Shown here one piece after another: positions 23,338 to 36,649 of a stretch of DNA of 64,000 nt. This DNA comes from Poa pratensis (lineage: Eukaryota; Streptophyta; Magnoliopsida; Poales; Poaceae), in the NCBI GenBank assembly GCA_947311845.1, contig CAMZMU010000055.1:21570465-21634464 (forward strand). Direction: 5' to 3'. A model generated the notes under the pieces. It had not been told where the DNA came from. It did not search any database and was given only the letters and a program-made list of their open reading frames with translations. Within the stretch, counting starts at the first letter, position 1, and each line of letters opens with the position of its first letter. A program made the position numbers and the translations under genes.

Positions 23338-23371
<34 letters not shown>

Positions 23372-23530
23372 ACCATCGATGCGGCCCAAACTCTGCCACT
23401 GGTCATGGGGCCTCCAGATTTGCTAAAAAATGGCATAGTTGTCCAAAAATTATGGAAAATCCTGAATATGTGAAATGGTATTACTGACCTATTTGAACAA
23501 AAACCTCATAGTGTCATGTTAAAAAAACTT
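22241..23530. repeat. Diverged LTR-like repeat remnant
   Basis: No gene is seen. From about 22680 the sequence follows the same layout as solo LTR C (CTAGTGAGG-type box, an ATCATGTT..GGCAACTCATG box, a block with GGCGGACTACT and a TCATCATGG GC-rich block), but strongly diverged and without clear ends. It includes a 30-base C homopolymer at 23340-23369. I read it as an old related LTR fragment. Confidence 0.45.
23340..23369. repeat. Poly(C) homopolymer, 30 bases
   Basis: An uninterrupted run of about 30 C residues. Such length is rare and error-prone in assemblies, so the exact count should not be trusted. Confidence 0.9.
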
Positions 23531-23761
23531 AAACTTGAATCATAAAAAATACATTTTCTCCGGATTGTCACACAATCTCTTTTTACCATACTTGTTAGAG
23601 CAGAAGACTATCACGTAAAGATCTGATCAAAGTAATTGTCTAGATTTCGCATGTGCAACCCATTAGCGGTAACCACGTAACCGGTTAGTCCACATAAGAG
23701 CAAATAACTCCTCCAGCTTGTTTCTTTTATTACACTTTCTTATTAAAAAATACGACTCCTA

Positions 23762-23854
23762 CTCCCTCCCATCCCAATTTTATGTGCGAGTTGTACTGTA
23801 GTGTTGTGACTCATCCGTTGTTTTTCCGCCACACTTAAATTGGATCAGAGGGAG
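23762..23854. mobile_element. Stowaway (Tc1/mariner) MITE, 93 bp
   Basis: It has the Stowaway termini CTCCCTCCCATCCCA and (reverse complement of the right end) CTCCCTCTGATCCAA, with TA duplications on both sides (23760-23761, 23855-23856). It lies about 0.7 kb upstream of the Dymeclin start codon. Confidence 0.88.
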
Positions 23855-23856
23855 TA

Positions 23857-24564
23857 TTAGGCCCGCTTGGGAACCGTGTTAAATTTTACCTCCGTAAAAA
23901 ACGGTCGGAATCCTTCGGCAAAATAGCGTGACCTCCCGAGGTCCGTATATTTTCCGGCCATTTTCGGCTAGATTACCGGGAATCCAAACGCGGTCTTACA
24001 CTATTTTTAAGTGCTGCCCAGCTTGTTTCGGTTATTTTCCGTCGAGAAAAAGTGAAGTCCGAGGCAACAAACAAAACAAAAACGGCCAAACAGAGCCGAC
24101 GAAGTCAAACACGGCCAAAAATCCGGTGGAGAACAACTTGGAATCAAGTGCGACACAAAGCGGCCGTCCTCATCCATCGTCCCCCGACTCGAGTACAAGT
24201 CGCACACCCCGTACGTCCCCTTCCTCCCGAACGAATGCTCCACCACCAAACCACCACCACCTCCACCGACGGCAGGCAACCCAGCGACAACGAGCCCCGA
24301 TGAAAGACCATACAGCCCCTCTCGTCCTTGACCAACCAGCCCACGCACCTCCCGAGGCTTGACCAGACCCAGGGGCAGTTCGGTCCACCGGTAATCCCAT
24401 ATCAAAACCTCCCAAACCCAACCGGCTAGTCATCCTCCTCCCCTCCCTTCCGCCTGAAGTCTCCCGCTTCGTCTCGACTCCACTTGGCCATTTTCCCTCG
24501 CCCAATCTCCGCTCGCGTCAAACCCTAGGGGCCCGGCTGACTCCCACGCGTCCTCTCAGATCCA
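23857..24564 (+). promoter_or_regulatory. Probable promoter and 5' UTR region of the Dymeclin gene
   Basis: No other gene is seen here. GC content rises toward the start codon and the last 150 bp carry pyrimidine-rich CTCCTCCCCTCCC and AAACCCTAGG motifs common in grass 5' UTRs. No TATA box stands out, as is usual for housekeeping genes. The start site was not located. Confidence 0.4.
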
Positions 24565-27500
24565 ATGGGAGCGGCGCCGTCGACGCCGAGGCTGGGCGAG
24601 ACGGCGGGCGCGGCGGCGTCGCCGGGGGCCGCCGAGCAGATGTTCGCAGCGCTCGTCGGCGGCACGGCCTACCCGGTCTCCTCCGAGTTCTGGACGCAGC
24701 TGCTCGAGCTGCCCCTCACCCAGCAGTGGCCAAGGGACCGCGTGCTGCAGGCCTGCCACGCCTTCGGTGAGTGACCACCGCTCGAGATCCATCCGTGCCT
24801 CCCCCCTGATCGCTTCCCTTCTAGACCTCTCGCTGTTGCTGATTATTTCGTGTTTTTGCGGAATTTGATCTGTCGGGGCAATGCGGATCGTGTAATTTCT
24901 GACGTGCGAGGTTGTGGGTCGCACCGCGGAGCTCCGCGGTGGGTTTATGTGGCGCTTTCAGGTGGGAGGGCGGGATCGACGTGGTATTTCTGGCGCTTTC
25001 GGCGCGTCTGTAGTGTCATTAAGATGCTCTGGGTGTTGATTTCTGTCGATCGCGAGCTGCATTTATGCTTAGCATGGGAATTTCAATTTAGGGGCTGTTC
25101 AGTTACCCTCCTGGTGGGTTCGATCTTCGATGGGTGTTTGATATAACGGACGAGGCAATAGGGCATATATTTGTATTGGCTGCTGATCATGGTTGACTAA
25201 TCTTAGGTGTTGCAGCATATGCAAAGTTAAGAATTTATCAGGAGTGTTTTAGCCCTTTTACTAAAAAAAGGGTTTGTTGTCATTAAGTATTGGACTACTT
25301 TAGGAACAAGAGAAAGTCCCACAGTTTACTCTTCTCAGTGAGAAACAACAAACTGTGGATTTTTTTTTCTGATAATCGATTCCTTTGGCGGGGGAACATG
25401 CAAATGGAGGTTCTGACTCATTGATAGTCAGGATGAGTGATTTAGGTGCTAGTTATAATTTACGGAATGCTACATAATTGTTTGCTTTCGGAATTGAATT
25501 AGCGGGTGCAGTACCATTGTATAAATTAGGGCTTGTATGCACTTTATTTTGCCACTAGTGAGGGGCCTTGTTTTGTGGATTGGTCTGTGTGGTGGAATCT
25601 GTGATTTGTTGAACTGGTTCTGGTTTATAGTATACACTAATATAACATGCTAATAGGTTGTTAGGTGAGCATATTATAGCCCATAATTTTTGCCCCGCTT
25701 ATTTGATGAGGTTTAATGCATTTTGGGTTTTTGGATTTGAAACCTGGTTGTGATTGGTCAAGTGGAGATATGATTAAGCATGCCTTTTGCTTTAGTGACT
25801 GTGATCCGTGGATGGTGGGGTATGATAAACCGAATGGAGGTTGGTGTTTTAGTGTTTAGAGGGGTAGACTATGGGTTTATTGTTTCTCTTTTGTTTTTAC
25901 AATAATGTTGTTTGCTGTGGACAGTGTTAAAAAGGAAGGTAGGCATATATCGTTTAAAGAGTTAAGCTTCAATGTTCTTAGAGATGGATATTAAATACAG
26001 AAGTGTGGTTATAGGAGCAAACATGGTTGTTATATGGGACACACATCCTATGTGCTCTTTTGATACACAGTTGCAAACATGCAGTGTTGTGTATAATAAC
26101 TCTTTTACTTCTTCTATGGGACACACCCTATGTGTTCTCTTTGATAGACACAGTTGCAGACCTGCAGATGTACATATTTACTAGATTATGCCAGTTGTTA
26201 ACTTGATGGCCCCATTGTTTGGGCTGATTTTCTATGATTGATTCCTGTAATTAATTCATAATCATCGTTTGCTCACTGGTCTGACCATCAAAATTATGTG
26301 CATGTGCAGCGCAGAACAACTACCATACAAAGCATCTTGCGAAGATCTTGATCCATTTGGTTTGGTGTTTGCATGAGTGCACATCAGCTTCATCTGCATC
26401 TTATAGCACCTATAGAAAGGCTATCAATGCTGCCTATATATCATCCATATTTCTCAAGTTCATTATTGAAAATGCAAAGGCAGATAACTGGCAAGAGCTA
26501 TGCCTTGATATCGACAAGGATGAGAAGGGGATGGAAAACTTTCCTTCTGGTAATTGATTGCTCAAAATTCCAAATGCACTATAAATAGTCTGTATATGTC
26601 TGACATGCAAAACATGATGATGCACTAGCACTACACTACTCTTAGTCTTAGATTGTTGTAATCTTCATAAAATTTATATTAAGTCTACTGTTATGATATC
26701 TAATGTTTCCCTGCTCCTTCTAGACCTAAGCGTGGAGTATTTTCTGATGAAAGGGGTGCTGAACTACATTGGTAGTGTAGATGTAAGGTATCTTGATGGA
26801 TGGCTTATATCAATCTAGGGTTTCCTTTTTAAAATGTTTTTATTTGCGTCTCACTTTTTTATTATTTTTTATATGAAGTCCGGAGTCATGCTACCTGCAT
26901 CACGAGCTTCTAAACTTGATGCTAGTTCTTATGTCGACTCAGTTATGTTCTGGACCATCTCCAGAACCGAAGGATGTGCATCCTTTCATTGACGCAGCTA
27001 TGCTTCAGGTAAAAATGGGATCTGCTAATGCATTATGTATGGTTTATTTACAGTTACTATTGAGCTAAATTTGGGATGGTGTTTCTTTGCCACATCTTTC
27101 TTCTGCAGGATAGTTCCATAGTGGCTTCGGTAGTTCAAAAGTTGCTGCTAAATTTTGTAAAGCGGCCACAAATTCCTTTAAATGGTTCACACCCTGTTTT
27201 CTCTGATGATGGTGGGCCTGGTGTTTTGCAACGAGTTGGCTCAGCAGCTGGTAACGCGTGTTCCTTTTTCTTCATCAAAGTGCTTATAGTTTACTGCATT
27301 ATCATCATGATTTATGTCTTGGCAACTCATGCCATGTGGCCCATGTCAATGCTTTGGAACATATCATCTTATAGGTACAAATTTTGCTTAGACTGTTTTA
27401 TTTTGTTGTTGTTGTGCTTCCCACGATTACTTTACTCAGGAAGTTGTCATATATACTTCAGTCATCCTTATATGCCCTACTAAGATAATTTTTTCATCAT

Positions 27501-30500
27501 AAATTTGACTTTACTTTTTATCTGGTTTTGCAGCAAATTTTGTACTACTGCCATATTATACTTTTAACTATCTTGTAAGTGCAAGTGCTGAAGGTTCAAC
27601 TAGTCAATTGGCGGATAATAGTTTACTTGTTTTGCTTATTCTGATCCACTACCGAAAGTGCATCTCAACGAATGAGTCCATTCCAACCGACAGTATATAC
27701 ATGAGTGATTCAAATACCAATGTCAAGGATACACCAGCTTTTCACGAGAACCCTTACTGCAAGGCGCTAAACAATGCTAACGACATTCAATGTAAGATGC
27801 ACCTTCCCTACAGAGAAATTTTGGCGCTCGTATGCATCACTAACAGTTACAGAAATGAATTATGCTGCAGTTGATAGTGCGGATGTTGAGGGAAATGCTC
27901 AAAATGGACCTGTTGTCAGGTTGTCGTTTGCGTCGCTGTTTGATGCTCTTGGCACGTAAGTAATTCATCATCATTCTAATTCACTAATATGTGCATGCTT
28001 TTATTTATCTGATTCATGCAATTTCACCAAACGCAGTCGTTAGCCTTTGGGAGCAGTCAATTAAATAGGGTTGTCAAACCTGGTGAAGTAGAAGTGTTAG
28101 TTTTCTGGAGCCATTCACATAAAACAATGATATTATTTTCTTTTTCTTCACAAATGACAACATATCAGGGATTTTGGTCGATTATCAGGTTTGTTGGGTA
28201 GAAACAACAGTGGTCTTAGGCTCTTAGCGATGATTTTGGTCATTGGTAGATTATGAATAACATAGAACACGGCACTCCAGATGGACTCATTTGTATCATA
28301 ACTTCAGGACCTGATGGTTAAAAGTGAGACTGCGGTGTTGAGTATTTCAAAACTAATGTTTTGATATTAAATATTTTGACATCTTCTGTCGGCCCATTAT
28401 CTAGGACCTACCATTATTTGTTCAAGATTGAGCATCATGTATAAGCAGGCCTTAGTGGTGTATTTCATTTGTTTTGATTATCCATACAGATGCTTAAAAG
28501 ATGAGAGCTCAGTTCTGTTGCTCTATTCCTTGGTCCATGGGAACTGCAACTTTCAGGAGTATGTTCTGGTTCGAACAGACTTGGATACTTTGGTATGATT
28601 CTTTGCAACTATGTTTGTAAGCTTTCTTGCTAGAGCATGTGGTCATTTAATATTCGGACAGAATTTGCTTTGAATTAATAAATCAATTGCGCTGAAAATA
28701 CTTTCCTTTTTAGGGAGATAATATATTAGCGTTTAATGTGTTTTCATCCGTATCCGTCCATGAATTAGCTTATAATACTGTTTGCTGGTGAATTACAAAC
28801 ATATATCTAAAATCTGTGACTCCGTGTCAACATGAACATTGGAAACTAAATTCCATACTGAATAAAAATGTAATGAACCAAGGAGTGATAGCTAAAGCAA
28901 TAGGCCAACAGACATTCCTTGTGTGAGGTAATATAGCCTTTGTTGACATTTATGGGAAAACATCATTTATTGACTGACTGAATTGTTCCCATATTGTGAG
29001 TTCTCATAATTTGTCGGGTTTGTCACAGCTAATGCCTATTTTGGAAATGCTCTACAATGCATCAAGGAAGACTTCCAATCAAATCTATATGTTGTTGATA
29101 ATTCTCTTGATACTCAGTCAAGATTCAACCTTCAATGCTTGTGTGCACAAATTGGTAAGAGAACTAACTGACCTTTTGTTTATTTATAAATGGTTTGCTG
29201 ACGATTTAACGTATGCTTTTAGGTCCTTCCTAGTGTTCCTTGGTACCAGGAGCGCCTCATGCATCAAACATCTCTGGGATCTTTGATGGTCGTAATACTA
29301 ATTCGAACCATCAAGTATAACCTCTCCAAGCTGCGAGTATGTACCTGAATCTTTTGTTGTTTCAGGGTAGTTGATGCATGTCAAAAACTTACCCTATGCA
29401 ATTGATCATACTTTATTAGAAGTTTCCCTTAGCATTACTGTTATGTGTTATCCATTCTTACAGTTCACCCATGCTAGCTAAAAACTACTTTGGTTCAGAA
29501 CTGTCTAATGACAAGCTTATCTGTACTTGCAGGATGTGTACCTTCACACAAACTGTCTCGCAATTTTAGCAAACATGGGCCCTCATGTCCATAGGCTGAG
29601 CGCGTATGCATCTCAAAGGCTAGTTAGCCTCTTTGATATGCTTTCTCGCAAGTATGTTATCTCAATCTCTCTCTATTTGATTTTCACTTTTTACATGTAA
29701 AGTTAACTTGTCCTTTTGCGTATGTACCATCTTCAGGTATGCCAAATTAGCTGAATTAAAAAATGACAAGGCTCTCAAAGTTGTATCTGATCAAATTGAA
29801 ACAGGCATCATCTCAGATGATATGGTACTCTATAATTATCTTGCATTGTAGTAGCATCATTGTTTATGTTTTCCTTTATAAATGTAAACAGTGGTTTACT
29901 TTTGCAGTCAACGGAGCTTCACATATACACTGACTTCTTAAGAATCGTTCTGGAAATCATCAATGCAATCCTTACATATGCCTTGCCCAGAAATCCCGAG
30001 GTATGTTAGTTAGCAATACAGTTTACCTGATAGGCAGAACAAACTGCTTCTAACATCTTCATCAACAGGTTGTGTATGCTATATTGCACCGCCAAGAGGT
30101 TTTTGAGCCCTTTAAGAATCATCCTCGTTTTAATGAATTGCTCGAGAATATTTACACGGTATGTCTTGTTGTACAACGCTTCATAATCTCTCTTCTCCAG
30201 ATTCTGACCATATTCTATCTTCTGAATTTGTCCGTCAGGTATTGGATTTCTTCAACAGTCGAATGGACATGCAACAGTTAGATGGTGAATGGTCCGTGGA
30301 CAAGGTTCTTGAGCTCATTAACAAAAATTGTCGTTCATGGCGTGGAGAAGGAATGAAGGTGAGAAACATATCAGGACATCACTGTAATTTACCCTAATCA
30401 TACGGCTAGGGGTTTGTGTGGTCATACCTGTTCACCTAAAAGTTCTTTTGGTATTCAGTGGCATAACAGTACATGATTACCATTTTTCAGATGTTTACAC

Positions 30501-31247
30501 AGTTACGATTTACATATGAGCAAGAAAGTCACCCCGAGGAATTCTTCATTCCATATGCATGGCGGCTTATCCTATCACGAGGGTAAATGTTTCCTGTTTG
30601 TGTATGTTGATTCTCTCATAAGATGCTCATTATCAATATGCAAGTGATGTTGATAAAGATGTCTTAAGTCATGCAGCTAGTTATGCCATAGAAATGGCTT
30701 GAAACTGTTATTTTGGTTTATTGCATATTGGCTTACTGTCATAATCTTTCACATATCAACTAGAAATTGGCTTTGTCAGGATTGTGGAACAAAAATTGGC
30801 ATATATCAATTAGAAATGATACTAGAATTTTGTCCATGTCTCATGCGAACTAAACATTCGATAATACCACATGGAAGGCGGTTAGCCGGTTACCTATCTA
30901 ACGTATAAACTAGACTTATTATATAATAACATGCTATATTGTCCTGTCATTTCACTGTGATGTTTCCTCAACTGTTTCCTGCATTTAACAGATTCTCTTT
31001 CAATCCTGGTGCCATAAATCTGTTCCCGGTGGAGATTCATGTTGATGTAAGTTGCTCCATCTTGTTTGAAAATCAGTCTGGTTCTAAGCTTAGGCTCAAT
31101 TTTAGCACAGTACGCAGAGCATCAAATGAGTAAATGTTAGATATTACATATTCTCATTTCTGTTTAACGTGTCGATTTTGTGATAATGATGTCTATGTTA
31201 AAATGGATCACTCCCAGGATGCACCATCAGACGTACAAAAAGTTTAG
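24565..31247 (+). CDS. DYM: Dymeclin homologue (complete, 18 exons, 712 aa)
   Basis: Dymeclin is a conserved Golgi-associated peripheral protein needed for Golgi organisation and trafficking. Exons: 24565-24766, 26310-26549, 26724-26782, 26886-27008, 27109-27250, 27534-27791, 27871-27955, 28490-28592, 29029-29154, 29223-29336, 29533-29651, 29737-29824, 29908-30000, 30069-30158, 30239-30358, 30491-30582, 30992-31046, 31218-31247. All borders are GT-AG and phases join without error to a TAG at 31245-31247. The protein starts MGAAPSTPR, with Gly2 fitting the N-myristoylation known for the family. It holds conserved runs such as [45 protein letters not shown] and [15 protein letters not shown] helices (here [16 protein letters not shown]). 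Length fits plant members (about 700-730 aa). It is predicted to be mainly alpha-helical with no signal peptide. The last exon is only ten codons and is the least certain part of the model. Confidence 0.93.
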
Positions 31248-32378
31248 AGATAACCTGGAACCTCTGGGATTCTGACAACACAGAGAAATGTTTGACCTGT
31301 TTCATCCCTTGTGGCGAAGAGCTCGTTGTATATAGGCGGCATATACAAGATATACTTGAGGTGTATTCTCATTCTTTTTTGTGTTAATATTTTCGTTGTT
31401 CCATGATGTAATACAAGATGGAGGGGTGGGAGGAATTGCAAAGGGCTGTATCTGGTTGAAAATGCGTAGCGTGTAGGTTCAGAAAGTTCGTTCATAAGTT
31501 ATTGTTTGTATCGTTACCTCCAAATCAAAAGGCCTGGGGGTGTTATCACATATTCACTCTGCTGATAGTCTGTTTCCCAATAGAAGAAGAATCGCGAACA
31601 GGTCCATTACATTCTGCTGTATGATCGCAGATCGTATAAAAGGTTCCTATGCAGAATAATATTTGAAAGACTCTGCTTCATGTTTATATTGCCTTTTTTT
31701 TTTCTTTTAACAGTATGACAAGGGGTACTATTTGGCAGATGGCATCTATCCAAGATGGTCTACATTTGTCAAGACCATCTCTAACCCTTTAGCTCAAAAC
31801 CAATCTCATTTTTGCATTGCGCATCTGTGGGCACTCAAAGGACTCAGCTGGCCCTCCTAATTGACGGTGAAGAGTCAACACATTGCTACTCGACTGCACG
31901 ATGAGCACCGTACTACCATCATGTCCAAGTTGATAATGAATTGCCTATAGAGTTTTCCTCATAATGAACGTCAGAATCCGAGACAAAGAAACTCACAAGC
32001 AACGGCAAAAGGATTTAGTTATGCATCTGTGTGCACTTAAAGGACAAGCATCGGCCCTACTAATTGATGTGAATTATTTTAATTTCAATTATTGTATGAA
32101 TTATTTTATTTATTTTCATGAAATAATTTTATGTGTCCAAAACTATGTAATACGATTTTGTTCTAAATATTTTAGATTAAATTGTCTTCTATTTAAGAGA
32201 AAAACTGATCTAAATTTTATTGGGAGCGCTTATTGGAGATTTAAAGCTTGATGCTTCTCTTCTATGGACACACCACGGAGTAAAATTTTCACTCGCGGCA
32301 CCGCTTCCCTCCCAGGCTCCCCTGCAGCCCTTGCTCTACAAATTCATTTTTCGCATCCATTCCCGCGTAGACGACGAG
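31248..32378. other. 3' flank of Dymeclin with transposon relics
   Basis: The proximal part is presumably the Dymeclin 3' UTR; no polyadenylation site could be fixed. A Harbinger transposase fragment lies at 31714-31826. Two similar ~45-bp blocks (GCATCTGTG.GCACT.AAAGGA with GGCCCT.CTAATTGA) occur at about 31823-31867 and 32023-32069. The stretch 32260-32378 is the original flank of the hAT-like insertion. Confidence 0.5.
31714..31826 (+). pseudogene. PIF/Harbinger DDE transposase fragment
   Basis: A single open stretch reads [18 protein letters not shown] followed by VKTISNP. The [18 protein letters not shown] run is a strongly conserved signature of plant Harbinger-type (HARBI1/DDE_4) transposases and includes one catalytic Asp. 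Nothing of the rest of the transposase is readable nearby. A TTTAACAG acceptor-like sequence precedes it. Confidence 0.72.
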
Positions 32379-32386
32379 CTCGGCAC
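32379..32386. repeat. Left 8-bp target duplication (CTCGGCAC) of the hAT-like composite
   Basis: The octamer CTCGGCAC recurs at 37541-37548 directly after the terminal CCAGCCCTA. Eight-bp duplications are characteristic of hAT elements. Confidence 0.72.
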
Positions 32387-33399
32387 ATAAAGCTCGAAGA
32401 TCGGCGAGCTTAATGAGCGCTCGGTAGCTCGACTCGTTTGAGCTCTGCTCGTTTTCTTAACTAACCGAGCTGAGCAGCAATTTTAGCTCGTTAACACTAA
32501 CGAGTTAAACAATCAATCTAACGAGTTTCACGAGCTACTCGTTAAACTCGTTAGCATCGTCGCAGCCGGCTGCAAATCTGTATGTATGGCCTTATAGTGT
32601 AGCCCATCTAACGTTAATATGCAAATAGCCCATCAAGAGAACCAAAAATCTTCTATATATGGTCGAAAAAATTGGTTGCTCCTCATGCTTGCAAGATAGC
32701 TTGCTTAATTAGCTGAATATCCTAACACATCTTCTTAACGAGATTTAACGAGTTGCTCGCGAGCGCTCACGAACACATAACGAACCGAGCCAATTTTTAA
32801 ATTTAGCTCGTTATCCTTAACGAGCTTAACCATCTGATCCTTAACGATCACGAGTCATAACGAGCTGAGCCTTAAGGATCCGAGCAGCTCGTTAGTCCAG
32901 CCCAAACCTGGCCAACGGGCCAGCACGGCACGGCCCAAGCATGTTTACCTCTTGACGGCCCTGGCACGGCACGACCCATGAAGGCCCGTCAATTAGACGG
33001 GCCGTGCCGTGCCGGCACACGGGCTTGGACTAAAGGCCCAGGCACGGCACATGAAGTAAACGGGCCAGCACAGGCACGTTTAGGCCCACTTTCCTGTTTT
33101 ATCCGAAAAATTGCGAAAAAATCTGAAATAATTCAGAAATAAATACTAATAAAAATGTAAAATGTTAACTAAATCAAACTACGTACGTGCGTGCTCACGT
33201 GCTCACACTAAATTGCGTACGTGCGTGCGTGCACAAGTGCATGCTAGCTAACTAAAATGCTGCGAACTGTTAATATGTCGTCCATCTGTGTACTTGGCAT
33301 CAACTTACAAGAGTGTGGTTAGCACAGCGTGCGCAGGGAAAGAGATCGCACGATATATATATATATATACTAGTTGAATTTGGCGTGCCGTCACGGAAC

Positions 33400-36300
33400 G
33401 CTCTTGATGTTTCTTTGTTTGAAGTATATATATTTTTTGTTAACTAAAATGTTAGCTAAATTGGTATGTTGGAACATGTTTTTATTCTGTCATGAATAGG
33501 TAGCATTTTTTTTGTATTTCTGATATGTTGTATATAATATTCAAATATTCAGTGGATTGAAATACATTATTCAAATATTCAGTGGATCGAAAAAGTCAAT
33601 CATGTTTGCGTTTCGACGTTAATTTGTAAGTGAAATAAGGAAAATCCATCTGAATTTGATACTACATTTGCGGAATATTCGTTTGTATGGTGTTGAAATA
33701 TTGGCCAAAATGAAATGTTGTAATATTTTTGTAATTTGATATGAGCATCTTTTTTTTAAGCATCTGCGTTATATTTTTTGTGGACCGTCGGAATATTAAG
33801 CAGTTGGAAATGTCTGAAAATGTTGGTTTTTGGATGAGTATGTTTGAATAGAAAATTCTTGCTGAATTAATATATTTGGGTTTTTTTTGAAGCCATTTGA
33901 ATGTTTTAAATATTTTTTCTTGTAATTTGGTCACACTCAATAAGTGGTCAATTCAGCATTTAGTAATGCTATAGAATTATCTAAATATCGTAAAACAATA
34001 CGTCTATAGTGTTATAAATTTTGTTAAGCATGTTCTATTTAGAATTTGGTTTGCAGTTTCAATATACTTGTTTGGAATTTTTTTAACATTTGTTTCCTAA
34101 TATTTACATATGTGGTAGTTTTATGTTAATATTTGGTAAGTTGGAAAATGGTTGGTAAGTTGAAATGTATGAAAATGTTTGTATATTGTTGCAACTCGTG
34201 TGGTTGAAATGTAAATATTGTAAATAGATTAATTGTCAATAAAATTGTAAGTTTAGTGGCAGTTGGAAAGGGCGGAGAAAAAGATAAGATAATAGGAAAA
34301 ATAAAAGCACGTGAAGGAAATAAGCAATTCGTCGTTTCGAGCATGTTTAGGTATGTAGTAAATTTTGAAATGTTGAATATATTTGTAGTATGCGATAAAT
34401 ATTTATTTGAACTCAGGAGAATGCAATGTTGAATGTTGAAGTATGCATGTGTTTTCGAACAAATATTTAATTTAATAACGTGAATTGGAATGATCAAATA
34501 TGACTACATCATAAATATCTATTTTGACTCTATAATCTGAGTAAATGAATCGTATGAGAATTCGGTAAGTCTGATATTTAATTAGAGGGCGTATTTTAAT
34601 TTGTTTAAACATAAAAAATGGAGTTACTTTGAACGTTTTTTGTTCTATGGTAATTACTGAAGGAAAGGGGCACCACCTGTCACAAACTTAACCTTTGTAA
34701 AAAATGTTTTGAAAAAGGATGAAACTCATGTTAATTTATCTGGTTCAGTTAAATATGTATCGGTTGGAAATTATCACGATTGTTTTTTCCCCTTTTTGAT
34801 TTGGCAGTAGGTAATATTGTTTGGAAATACAATATAGCCATTTGTTAGGTCAGTTGGAAAGTTTGTTTTTTTTAGAATTTGGAAGTTCATATAATTTTTA
34901 AAGTTATGTTCAGTGGTACGTGTTTTTTATATTAGTAGGCGAAAATGGCAACATTCTGAAATATTCATGGGGATAATAAATTTTCATTTTTTTAGTTTGT
35001 CATAAATATTCATTTTAACTCCGTAGTTAGATAATGCATGGTATGAGTATTTATTAAAGTGAAATACATGCAATCTGAAGAAGTGCATTTGGATGTTTTT
35101 TTAATATTAAGCAATTTGAATATTGGAGATTGTTTGTATTCTGGCAAAAAAAATAGTTGACATTTAATTTTATGATCATGTTGATATATTTTAGAGTGTG
35201 TTAAATTCTTAAGCAAATTGGAATGTGCAAAAAAACCTATGTATTTTGAGGAAGTGCATTTGGATGTTTTCCAAATATTAAGCAACTTGAAATGTCTGAA
35301 TATGTTTGTATGTTGACTCAAACAGTTACAATTAGGGGAAATGAATTTTCATTTTCTCGAAATATTCATGTAGCGGGAACAATTTTTTTAAAATGTATTT
35401 GCAAATAGTTACCAATTTGAAATTTTTAATTTGAGGTCACAATTAGAGAAAATGCATTGTATGAGCATTTAATATGTTTATATCCATGTAATTAGAGGAA
35501 GTGCAATTAGATTTTATCCGAATATTCGCCAGTTGAAAATATTAAAACATGTTTGGTTTGTACATACATTTTTAGCATTTGTTTATCTGAACATGTTGAT
35601 ATATTCGAGAGTAGCAAGCATTTTTTATGGTGATCTTGATCTATTTTAGGGTAGTTTGAATAGTTAGCTAATTGAGTTGGTGGAATATGTATTTAAATGG
35701 TCACATATGGTTCCATTTTCCCATAATTTTCATATGGAATATCGTAATTAGAGAAAATCTATTATGGTCGTGTCTAAATATTATGTTTCTATTTCGCTAT
35801 AAATATGTGATTTAGTTCCTTGGTTAGAGGAATATATTGTGTTAACATCTTTTAAATCGAGCCCATCTTTAGATGAAATAGACTTTTTGAAATTTGGTAG
35901 GCGAAGGTTATATTTACAATTTTTTTTCTGTTTTAGTTAAATAGGGCACACCAACACGTCAGAAATTTAACGGTTTCTAAAATTATTTCTGTGAAGGGAA
36001 AATATGATACATTTTACAGTATGTCCAATTTTTAAGCAAATTGGAATGTTTTAAAATGTTTCTATTTGTTTTTCTATTTCTAATTTATAAGTTCATAATG
36101 AGTGCGAAAGCACATTTATTTAACTGAAATGCCATAATTAGGAAGTTCGCTTTCTTAAATTCAACTCCGTATAATTGATCACATAATTCGAGCAGATACA
36201 TTGTTGTTGTTTTTTTGAAGTTTTGGTTAAATTGAAATGTCTTGTTCATATAGGGTAGAACACTTTCAATTTTTAAGCAAGCTGGAATGTTTTAAGATGT

Positions 36301-36640
36301 CTCCTTTTTTTATTAGTTTTTAATCTAAGTCTATATGAATGGATATGCACATATATTTAGGTGAATTCCATACTTGGTTTTTTTAAAATCCAAATCTATA
36401 CAATTGTCCAAATAGTTGGAGTGAATGTTTTTTTGTAATTCATTTTTGCTGAATTAGAATATTTAAAGATGTTTGTAGCTTCTCCTAATTAGTAAGCAGT
36501 TAAATTTTTCTGAAATTGGATTGGATTGATTTGGAGCTGCATTTGAAAAGGTACAGAAGTGTGCAAAATGGATAAGTACTATTTGTCGATATTTACATTT
36601 GTGCTATTTTTTTCATTTTGATATTTTAAAGTTGTAAGTT
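33400..36640. repeat. AT-rich internal region with degenerate dispersed repeats
   Basis: No gene. This hAT interior is very AT-rich and repeats motifs at irregular spacing, for example GAAGTGCATTTGGATGTTTT at about 35079 and 35252, and TTAAGCAAATTGGAATGT-like sequence near 35210, 36032 and 36274. The strand bias (T/G-rich on plus) holds over the whole 3 kb. Confidence 0.6.
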
Positions 36641-36649
36641 TTTTAGAAA

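Noticed and set aside
24007..24505. Minus-strand frames opposite the Dymeclin promoter
   Set aside because: GC-rich shadow frames without start context, splice signals or domain, located in the promoter/5' UTR of the plus-strand gene.
33340..33420. Helitron terminus (TATATACTAGTTGAATTTGG)
   Set aside because: The TATATACTAG stretch resembles sequences near some Helitron-like ends, but I could not find a matching 3' hairpin with CTRR end, so it is not called.
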